In this document: piece by piece, positions 15,734 to 22,944 of the stretch
Layout: the number at the start of each line of letters is the position of its first letter
Position numbering within the stretch: position 1 is the first letter of the stretch
From: DATMQA01 sp035566895
GTDB taxonomy: Bacteria; Verrucomicrobiota; Verrucomicrobiia; Limisphaerales; UBA8199
Direction of reading: 5' to 3'
NCBI GenBank assembly: GCA_035566895.1
Contig: DATMQA010000153.1
Span: 1-31,431 of the forward strand
Length of the DNA: 31,431 bases
Program-made: the position numbers and the translations under genes
Notes under the pieces: model-generated
Database searches by the model: none
Told to the model about the DNA's origin: nothing
The model's input: the letters and a program-made list of their open reading frames with translations, nothing else

Positions 15734-15937
15734 CCGGACACTGCCCCTACAAGCCCCTCACCCCCTTCCCCCTCTCCCCATCGGATGGGGAGAGGGGGAT
15801 GAAAATCGGGGGTTACCCCGGGTGGCGGACGCTACGCGTCCTTACCCGGGGCTACTTTCTTCTTGCCCCTTCGGGGCGGCAATGTGCCGCGCTCCGCGCG
15901 GGCAGAGCGGTATTGGGGGCAAAGTCCGGATGCGCCC
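15734..15937. repeat. hairpin mosaic element bounded by the same end motifs as the vapBC segment
   Basis: The left end CCGGACACTGCCCC (15734-15747) is identical to 5622-5635. The right end 15915-15937 matches 6692-6714 at 20 of 23 bases. Between them are perfect hairpins: a 12-base stem at 15768-15798, CCCCGGGT/ACCCGGGG (15816-15851) enclosing GGACGC-TAC-GCGTCC, GCCCC-TTC-GGGGC (15865-15877) and CCGCGC-TCC-GCGCGG (15887-15901). The plus-strand frame happens to stay open through it into the helicase gene, but it reads as repeat, not protein. This accounts for most of the 413-base gap 15635-16047. Confidence 0.8.
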
Positions 15938-16047
15938 TTGGTGAACTATACCTGCTTGGCGCGGGTTCAAACGTGTTGGACGTCCGCGCGGTGAAAACAA
16001 CGAGCCACTTCCGTGCAGTGTGCGAAAACCGGTGTAAATTAAACCCA

Positions 16048-19000
16048 GTGCGATCATTCCAGTTCCATCCCGTCATCGCCCGCTGGTTCGAGCAGAAATT
16101 CGGTTCTCCAACCGAACCGCAGCAGCTCGGCTGGCCTGCGATTCAGTCCGGCGCCCATACTCTGATCGCTGCGCCCACCGGCTCGGGCAAAACACTGGCG
16201 GCGTTTTTCGCCGAACTGGACCAACTGTTTCGGGATGGCCTGGCCGGAACGCTCAAGGATGAAACTCGTGTCGTGTATGTCTCGCCGCTCAAAGCGCTCA
16301 GCAATGACATCCATAAGAACCTCGAGGAACCCCTGACCGGCATCCGTGAGGCGCTGCTCGAAAGCGAAGGTCGCGCAATCGATGTGCGCGCCGGAGTGCG
16401 TACCGGGGACACACCTGCAGCGAAGCGTCAGGCGATGGCCCGCAAACCGCCGCATATCCTGGTGACCACACCGGAGTCGCTCTACTTGTTGTTGACCTCG
16501 ACCTCGGGCCGCAAGCTTCTGTCCACTGTGCGCACGTTTATCATCGATGAGATTCATGCCGTCGTGGCCAATCGACGCGGCTCCCACCTCGCCCTGACGA
16601 TGGAGCGTTTGGCCGCGCTGGTAAAGGGCCCGCTGCAGCGCATTGGCCTTTCGGCGACACAGAAACCGATCGAGGAGGTGGCCCGATTCCTCGTCGGCGC
16701 TCGCCACGTGGACGCGTCCAGCAAAGCCAAGTGCGCGATTATCGACTATGGTTACTCGCGCAAAATGGACCTCGCCATCGAAGTCCCCGGTTCGCCGCTC
16801 GAAGCCGTCATGTCCAACGAAATTTGGACCGAAGTTTATACGCGCCTGGCCGACCTCATTGAACAGCACCGCACCACGCTGGTCTTTGTCAATACGCGGC
16901 GGCTGGCGGAACGGGTCACCCGTCACCTTTGCGAGCGACTCGGCGTCGATAAAGTCACCTCGCATCACGGCAGCCTCTCCGCCAAACTGCGGCTCGAAGC
17001 CGAGGATCGTTTGAAACGCGGCGAACTTAAGGCTCTCGTGGCCACCGCCTCATTGGAGCTAGGCATCGACATCGGCTCGGTCGAACTGGTGTGCCAGCTT
17101 GGGTCGACCCGTTCGATTGCCACCCTGCTCCAGCGAGTGGGCCGCGCCCGGCATCAACGCGGAGGGCTCCCGAAAGGCCGGCTCTTTCCCCTCAGCCGCG
17201 ATGAATTGCTCGAATGCGTTGCCCTGCTCCGCAGCTTGCGCGACGGTGAACTGGACCGGCTCGAGATTCCGGCCAAACCGCTTGATGTCCTCGCCCAACA
17301 GATTGTTGCCTGTGCCGCCGGGGAAGACTGGGACGAGCAGCAGCTCTTCGAGTTGATGCGCTCTGCCTGGCCTTATCGGGACCTCACTCGGACTGAATTC
17401 GATGATGTTCTGCGCATGCTGGCCGAGGGCTTTAGCACCAACCGCGGGCGTCGCGGCGCTTTGCTCCACCACGACGCCATCAACCACCGGGTCCGGGCCC
17501 GCCGCGGCGCCCGGTTGGTGGCGCTGACCTCCGGCGGCGCGATCCCCGACACCGCCGATTACCGGGTCGTGGTCGAGCCCAGCGAAACTTTCATCGGGAC
17601 GGTGAACGAAGACTTCGCCGTTGAGAGTTTGACGGGAGATGTTTTTCAGCTCGGGAACGCTTCCTGGAAAATTCTCCGCATCAACTCCGGCACCGTTCGG
17701 GTCGAAGACGCCCATGGCCAGCCACCCAATATCCCCTTCTGGCTCGGGGAAGCACCCGGTCGCACCGCCGAATTGTCCCGCGCGGTGTCCGATTTGCGGC
17801 AGCAGTTTGAGCAACAAGTTCAAGCTCACTCATCATCTTCCTCGGCTGTTTTCTCCGAAAGAAACGGGATGAAGGAAGAGGAAGAGAAAGAGGAAGAGCC
17901 CAAAGCCCCATCCTACCTCCGCCAGGTCTCCGACTACCTCCTTGCCACTCACAAAGTCCTGGGTGTGATCCCATCACAGGAGACCATCGTCCTCGAACGT
18001 TTCTTCGACGAATCGGGCGGCATGCAGTTGGTGTTCCATTCACCTTTTGGCATTCGCATCAATCGTGCCTGGGGCCTGGCCCTGCGCAAACGTTTCTGCC
18101 GCTCATTTAATTTCGAGCTGCAGGCAGCGGCCACGGATGACGCTATTGTGTTGTCGCTCGGCACGCAGCATTCGTTTCCTCTCGAGGAAGTCTTCCGCTA
18201 CCTCAACAGCAAAACCGTCCGCGACTTGCTGGTTCAGGCGCTGCTGGATTCGCCCATGTTCCCGATTCGCTGGCGCTGGAATGCCACGCGCGCCCTGGCC
18301 CTTCCGCGTCAGCGCGGCGGGCGCAGAATCCCGGCCCCGCTCCAACGCATGGAAGCCGAGAACCTCCTGGCCGCCGTCTTCCCGGACCAGCTTGCCTGCC
18401 TTGAGAACATCGCCGGTGACCGCGAGATTCCGGACCACCCGCTGGTGCGCCAGACTATTGACGATTGTCTGACCGAGGCGATGGACATTGATGGCCTCAT
18501 CGGCCTGCTGAAGAAGATCGAGACCGGCGCGGTCCGATGCATTGCGCGCGATTTGCCTGAGCCTTCACCGCTCGCGCACGAGATTCTCAACGCCCGTCCT
18601 TACGCGTTTCTCGACAACGCTCCCTTGGAAGAGCGCCGCACCCAGGCGGTCTATACGCGGCGGGCCAGCGACTCGGCGGGCGAAGGCGGCTTGGGAATTC
18701 TGGATGCTGCGGCTATCGAAAGGGTCTGTGCGGAAGCCTGGCCGCGCGCCACCAACGCGGACGAGCTCCACGAAGCGCTATTGTTGGCCGGCCTGATGAG
18801 TGAAGAGGAGCTTAATCGTACGGCTCCCGAGGCTCGAGCATGGCTCGACTCGCTGGCCAACCAGGGACGTTCCGGCAAACTCACGTCGCAGCGCTCTTCC
18901 ACCCTGCCAATCGAACTTTGGCTCGCCACGGAACGCCTGCCGCTCGTCCAGGCGGTTTACCCGGATTCTACGACCGAGCCCGTTCTCATTCCGCCCCAAT

Positions 19001-20418
19001 CTGAGCGCGCCCGCTCGTGGGAGCGCGCCGACGCCCTCCGCGAACTGGTCCGTGGCCGAATCGAAATCGCCGGCCCGATCACCGCGGAAGCTCTGGCTGA
19101 TTTCTACCAATTGCCGGCGTCAGAAATTCAAACCGCTTTGCTCGCTCTGGAGGGCGAAGGCTTTGTCCTCCGCGGCAAATTTCATTCAAACGCGCCGGAC
19201 CTCGAGTGGTGTGACCGCCGGTTGCTGGCCCGCATCCATCGGCTGACGATTAACCGTTTGCGCGCCGAGATTCAGCCGGTCACCCTCGCTGAGTTTCAGC
19301 GCTTTTTGCTGGCGTGGCAGCGCGCCGACCCCGACCACCGCGCTGAAGGACCAGCCGGGGTCGAGGCCGTCCTGGAGTTGCTCGACGGCTACGAATTGCC
19401 CGCCGCAGGGTGGGAACCCGACGTGCTGGCTCTGCGCATCAAAGAGTACTCCCCGCAATGGCTCGATCAACTCTGCTTTACTGGTCGCATCGGCTGGGGC
19501 CGGCTGACGCCGCCCAAAAACCAAAATGGCCGGCCATTCTTCCCGCTGCGCTCCAGCCCCGTCTCGCTTTTTGCGCGCGAAAACCTGCTGCATTGGCTGG
19601 CACTATCCGCTACGGCGGCGGTTTCGGCCTTCGCACCAGATACCAGTGCTGTGCTTGATACACTGACGCAAGGCGGCGCTTTATTTTTTCACGAGCTCGT
19701 GAAACGAACCGGCCTATTGCCCTCCCGCATCGAACAAGCCCTGGCCGAACTGGCGGCTCAAGGTTGGGTAACTTCCGACAGCTTCGAGGGCCTCCGCGCC
19801 TTGCTTGTCCCGCCGGAAAAGCGCTTGCCCTTCTCCAACTCGACACGCCAGCGGCGCCACAAAGCCGTTACCAGCCTGGAGTTTGCCGGCCGCTGGTCCT
19901 TGCTCCGTAGTAGCGGAGATTTCCAATCCGCTGCGGAAGCAAGCATTGAAACCTTCGCCCGCGCGTTGCTCCACCGCTACGGCGTTGTTTTCCGCCGCTT
20001 GCTGGAACGCGAGTCATTCAACGTCTCCTGGTATGAGCTGGGCCGGGTCTATCGAAGGCTCGAAGCGCGTGGGGAAATTCGCGGCGGTTATTTTGTTAGC
20101 GGGGTCAGTGGCGAACAATTCGCTTTGGCAGAAGCCATTGGCCGGTTGCGTTCGTTGCGCAAACGGCCGGCCGAGGGCCAATTGCTCGTCATCAGCGCCG
20201 CCGATCCGCTGAACCTGGCGGGCATTCTCACCCCTGGGCCGCGGGTCTCAGCCATCTCCGCCAACCGCCTGCTGCTCCGCGACGGCGTGCCCGTGGCCGC
20301 CCTGGAAGGCGGACAGTTCCTCAGATTGGATCCGCAGACCCAGGAGCGGGACGAGATCCTTGAACCCACCCTTCGCGTGGGCACCTTGCCAGCCGCTCTG
20401 CGTCCCTATTACGCTTAA
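16048..20418 (+). CDS. lhr: Lhr-type large DEAD/DEAH superfamily 2 helicase
   Basis: An ATP-dependent 3'-5' helicase of the long Lhr class, about 1456 residues, linked in other bacteria to DNA repair. From GTG 16048 the Walker A motif APTGSGKT is at 42-49, the usual distance from the start, and the DEIH box is at 167-170. GLSATQK (motif III), SHHGSLS, ATASLELGIDIG (motif V) and QRVGRARHQ (362-370, motif VI) follow. The Lhr core then continues into winged-helix and beta-bundle domains, and a long C-terminal region ends PAALRPYYA. The frame is open back to 15799 but that part is hairpin repeat; in-frame GTGs at 15991 and 16018 are alternatives. An odd insert at about 592-618 has five consecutive serines and an EEEEKEEE run. 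No operon partner upstream. Confidence 0.93.
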   Translation: MRSFQFHPVIARWFEQKFGSPTEPQQLGWPAIQSGAHTLIAAPTGSGKTLAAFFAELDQLFRDGLAGTLKDETRVVYVSPLKALSNDIHKNLEEPLTGIREALLESEGRAIDVRAGVRTGDTPAAKRQAMARKPPHILVTTPESLYLLLTSTSGRKLLSTVRTFIIDEIHAVVANRRGSHLALTMERLAALVKGPLQRIGLSATQKPIEEVARFLVGARHVDASSKAKCAIIDYGYSRKMDLAIEVPGSPLEAVMSNEIWTEVYTRLADLIEQHRTTLVFVNTRRLAERVTRHLCERLGVDKVTSHHGSLSAKLRLEAEDRLKRGELKALVATASLELGIDIGSVELVCQLGSTRSIATLLQRVGRARHQRGGLPKGRLFPLSRDELLECVALLRSLRDGELDRLEIPAKPLDVLAQQIVACAAGEDWDEQQLFELMRSAWPYRDLTRTEFDDVLRMLAEGFSTNRGRRGALLHHDAINHRVRARRGARLVALTSGGAIPDTADYRVVVEPSETFIGTVNEDFAVESLTGDVFQLGNASWKILRINSGTVRVEDAHGQPPNIPFWLGEAPGRTAELSRAVSDLRQQFEQQVQAHSSSSSAVFSERNGMKEEEEKEEEPKAPSYLRQVSDYLLATHKVLGVIPSQETIVLERFFDESGGMQLVFHSPFGIRINRAWGLALRKRFCRSFNFELQAAATDDAIVLSLGTQHSFPLEEVFRYLNSKTVRDLLVQALLDSPMFPIRWRWNATRALALPRQRGGRRIPAPLQRMEAENLLAAVFPDQLACLENIAGDREIPDHPLVRQTIDDCLTEAMDIDGLIGLLKKIETGAVRCIARDLPEPSPLAHEILNARPYAFLDNAPLEERRTQAVYTRRASDSAGEGGLGILDAAAIERVCAEAWPRATNADELHEALLLAGLMSEEELNRTAPEARAWLDSLANQGRSGKLTSQRSSTLPIELWLATERLPLVQAVYPDSTTEPVLIPPQSERARSWERADALRELVRGRIEIAGPITAEALADFYQLPASEIQTALLALEGEGFVLRGKFHSNAPDLEWCDRRLLARIHRLTINRLRAEIQPVTLAEFQRFLLAWQRADPDHRAEGPAGVEAVLELLDGYELPAAGWEPDVLALRIKEYSPQWLDQLCFTGRIGWGRLTPPKNQNGRPFFPLRSSPVSLFARENLLHWLALSATAAVSAFAPDTSAVLDTLTQGGALFFHELVKRTGLLPSRIEQALAELAAQGWVTSDSFEGLRALLVPPEKRLPFSNSTRQRRHKAVTSLEFAGRWSLLRSSGDFQSAAEASIETFARALLHRYGVVFRRLLERESFNVSWYELGRVYRRLEARGEIRGGYFVSGVSGEQFALAEAIGRLRSLRKRPAEGQLLVISAADPLNLAGILTPGPRVSAISANRLLLRDGVPVAALEGGQFLRLDPQTQERDEILEPTLRVGTLPAALRPYYA

Positions 20419-20597
20419 AAAGATTTAGATCCAAGAGCAAACAAGGCACACAAAAGGGGAAGCAGGCCAGTCCCGTGGTCCTGTGGCCCGGTGCTCATTC
20501 GCTCTTGGCGCCCTTTTGGAGGAATTCCTTCGCCCTTTCGGCGCTTGCCCTCAGCTCACGAATGAGCAAATCTATTTTCCAATAACACAAACCACTT

Positions 20598-21629
20598 ATG
20601 AACCGACGCCGTTTCATCGAGGTCAACATTTCGTTGGCTGCTGCCGCCTTGAGCGGGCACGCCCATTCTCATCATCATGTCGATGAAGCGCCGTTCGAGG
20701 AAGCTGGCAACGCGTCTCCGGCCAAAGAGCCTGCATCCCCGATCATCAGCGGTTCGGGGGATTTCCGCTTTCAGTACGTTCCCGACAGGCTGCCCCTGCC
20801 CCCGGAGGTCAAAATGAAGAATGGCCACGGCCTTTGCCTCGATGCCCAGGACAATATCTACTTCACCTTTGAACCGGAAAAGGTCGAAGAACACACGCGT
20901 TGCCTTGTGCGCTTTGCCCCGGACGGGACTGGTCCGGTCTTGCTCGGCTCGGACAACGCGCTTGCCCACGGTGTCCCGCACGGCTTGAACATTCATGTTG
21001 GCAAGGACGGTAATGCGGTGCTTTACCATGCCAATAATGACGCTACGGTCCACAAAACCACGCTCGACGGCCAAATTCTCTGGACGCAGAAATGGGCGCC
21101 GCAAATGGGCAACTACAAACCCACCGACGCTGTCGCTCCGCTCGAAGGCGAGCGAGTGATGGTCGCCGATGGCTACGGGAGCAGCATGATCCACGTGCTC
21201 AAGAGCGCTGATGGGGTCTATGCCGGCAAATCCTGGGGGGGCCTTGGCCCGGCCCACGGGGAATTGAATTGCCCGCATGGCATCACCTACGACCCGCGCC
21301 GCAAACTGTTGCTGACCGCCGATCGAGGCAACAAGCGCCTCGAGTATTTCACGCTGAGGGGCGCCTACCACAGCACGATCGAAGCGAAGGAAATCACCGC
21401 GCCGTGCAACGCCGATATCCGGGGGGAGCATGTCCTGGTGCCCGACCTGGACGGCCCGCTGGTCGTTCTCGACAAGGAAAACCAGGTGGTTTCGGTGATC
21501 GAGGTGGGGAAACTGCTGGGCGACCGGGGTTTCCGGCATCCGCACGACGCGATCTGGCTGGCCAATGGCGACATCGCCGTCTGCACGTGGAATCCCGGAC
21601 GTCTCGGCTATTGGCGGCGATTGACCTGA
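20598..21629 (+). CDS. exported NHL/six-bladed beta-propeller protein
   Basis: A 343-residue protein predicted to be exported and to fold as a beta-propeller. The N-terminus MNRRRFIEVNISLAAAALSG resembles a twin-arginine signal (RRRFIE) with a short hydrophobic part. A HAHSHHH cluster follows the signal region and could bind metal. The rest shows propeller blades: GHGLCLDAQDNIYFTF, HGLNIHVGKDGNAVLYHA, PHGITYDPRRKLLLTADRG, PHDAIWLANGDIAVCTW, each a beta-sheet with an Asn/Asp-rich turn. Relatives include NHL-repeat proteins and peptidyl-glycine lyase-like propellers, but no catalytic residues stand out. The gaps on either side (20419-20597 and 21630-21812) show no gene; the first contains a 9-base inverted repeat, GCTCATTCG/CGAATGAGC. 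The role is unknown. Confidence 0.8.
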   Translation: MNRRRFIEVNISLAAAALSGHAHSHHHVDEAPFEEAGNASPAKEPASPIISGSGDFRFQYVPDRLPLPPEVKMKNGHGLCLDAQDNIYFTFEPEKVEEHTRCLVRFAPDGTGPVLLGSDNALAHGVPHGLNIHVGKDGNAVLYHANNDATVHKTTLDGQILWTQKWAPQMGNYKPTDAVAPLEGERVMVADGYGSSMIHVLKSADGVYAGKSWGGLGPAHGELNCPHGITYDPRRKLLLTADRGNKRLEYFTLRGAYHSTIEAKEITAPCNADIRGEHVLVPDLDGPLVVLDKENQVVSVIEVGKLLGDRGFRHPHDAIWLANGDIAVCTWNPGRLGYWRRLT

Positions 21630-21812
21630 GTCATTTTGCGACGGGTGAAAGCCGCAGACAATCAGCGGCCGGGTTCGCAACGGAAGTGTTTTGCGAGCCT
21701 CGCTCGGCAACGCGCCTGCAAAGCCCGAGGACTCCGTCACTCAAAGCTCCTGTTGTTTGCCTAACTTTAGGCTTTTGATCCACACCAGAGTTTTGTTCAA
21801 TGAATCCCGGGT

Positions 21813-22151
21813 ATGAGCCAGACACATCCGCTTACAACCACAACCTTTGAATTGCCGGGTTATCGGGTGATCAAATCGTTTGGGGTAGTGCGCGGGATCA
21901 TCGTGCGTTCGCGGTCGATTGTAGGCAACATCGGGGCAGGTCTGCAAAGTCTGTTCGGCGGCAATATTTCGCTTTACACTTCGTTGTGCGAGCGGGCACG
22001 GGGGGACGCTTTTAACCAGATGATCACCCACGCGGGGGAGTTGGGGGCCAATGCAGTAATTGGGGTGCGTTACGATGCGACCGAGATCTCGGCCGGAATC
22101 ACCGAGGTGTTGTGTTACGGCACGGCGGTGTACGTAGAGCAGAACCCTTAA
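21813..22151 (+). CDS. YbjQ/UPF0145-family protein
   Basis: A 112-residue member of UPF0145 (YbjQ, DUF74), a small pentamer-forming family once labelled heavy-metal binding. Family segments are visible: LPGYRVIKSFGVVRGIIVRS, then GGNISLYTSLCERARGDAF and the C-terminal GANAVIGVRYDATEI, ending in a strand with CYGTAVYVE. The length is standard and no membrane segment is present. The biochemical role of the family is not established. It ends 16 bases before yebC on the same strand and is probably in its transcript. Confidence 0.9.
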   Translation: MSQTHPLTTTTFELPGYRVIKSFGVVRGIIVRSRSIVGNIGAGLQSLFGGNISLYTSLCERARGDAFNQMITHAGELGANAVIGVRYDATEISAGITEVLCYGTAVYVEQNP

Positions 22152-22167
22152 TCAAGCTACTGACGTT

Positions 22168-22914
22168 ATGGCTGGACACAGTAAATGGGCAAAAGTGAAG
22201 CACTTCAAAGGGGCGATCGATGCGAAGCGCGGAAAGATTTTTTCCAAGCTGAGCAAGGAAATCAGCATCGCGGCCAAGCTGGGGGGAGCCGATCCGGACA
22301 TGAACCCGCGACTGCGGATGGTGCTGCTCAAGAGCCGGGCGGCCAACATGCCCAACGATAATATCGAGCGGGCGATCAAGAAAGGGACCGGGGGAGGCGA
22401 GACCGCCAATTTCGAGGACCTGACTTACGAGGTTTACGGCCCGCATGGCGTGGCTATCCTGGTGGAGATCAGCACCGATAATCGAAACCGGACGGCGTCG
22501 GAAATCCGCAGCCTGGTAACCAAGAGCGGCGGGAGTATCGCGACCCAAGGCTCGGTCAGCCGGCTGTTCCATCGCAAAGGCCAAATCATTGTGCCTCGGG
22601 AAGCAGCCAACGAAGATGCGCTGATGGAAATCGCACTGGACGCCGGCGCTGAAGATTTCAAGGCTGAGCCGCAAGGGTATGAGATACTGAGCGAGCCGGC
22701 GCATTTCGAGGCGGTGCATAAGCAGTTGGAGGCCAAAGGCATCAAGCCGGCCGTTGCCGAAGTAACGGCGCTGCCAAAGGTGACCGTCCCCCTCCAGGAG
22801 GAGGCTGGCACAGCCGTTAACAGACTTCTGGACGCGCTGGAAGACCATGACGACGTAAAGGAGGTTTATTCCAATGCCGAATTCACGGAAGACGCCGCGA
22901 AGCTCGTTGAATAA
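22168..22914 (+). CDS. yebC: YebC/PmpR-family translation and regulatory factor
   Basis: A 248-residue YebC protein. Family members have been described as DNA-binding regulators and, in more recent work, as ribosome-associated factors that relieve stalling at proline stretches. The N-terminal signature MAGHSKWAKVKHFKGAIDAK (1-20) is nearly invariant. Next come PRLRMVLLKSRAANMPNDNI and the glycine-rich IKKGTGGG, then YEVYGPHGVAILVE and TDNRNRTASEIR. Length and domain order are normal. ruvC, a common neighbour, is absent. The gene lies between UPF0145 (16 bases) and the RND exporter (30 bases) on the same strand. The Pro-rich aromatic repeats of the protein two genes on could be a substrate for stall relief, which is speculation. 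Confidence 0.97.
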   Translation: MAGHSKWAKVKHFKGAIDAKRGKIFSKLSKEISIAAKLGGADPDMNPRLRMVLLKSRAANMPNDNIERAIKKGTGGGETANFEDLTYEVYGPHGVAILVEISTDNRNRTASEIRSLVTKSGGSIATQGSVSRLFHRKGQIIVPREAANEDALMEIALDAGAEDFKAEPQGYEILSEPAHFEAVHKQLEAKGIKPAVAEVTALPKVTVPLQEEAGTAVNRLLDALEDHDDVKEVYSNAEFTEDAAKLVE

Positions 22915-22929
22915 CCAGGAGAATCGGTA

Positions 22930-22935
22930 AAGGAG
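22930..22935 (+). promoter_or_regulatory. strong Shine-Dalgarno (AAGGAG) for the RND exporter
   Basis: AAGGAG stands nine bases before ATG 22945. It is the clearest ribosome binding site in the window, where most starts have none, and it fixes the start of the RND gene. Confidence 0.75.
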
Positions 22936-22944
22936 CTCGGGCGC

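Noticed and set aside
15799..16047. Longer N-terminus of the Lhr helicase
   Set aside because: This part is the hairpin mosaic read as protein; Walker A sits at the normal distance from the GTG at 16048.
20556..21740. 394-codon minus-strand frame opposite the propeller gene
   Set aside because: It is a GC-driven shadow; the plus strand has the signal peptide and blade pattern.
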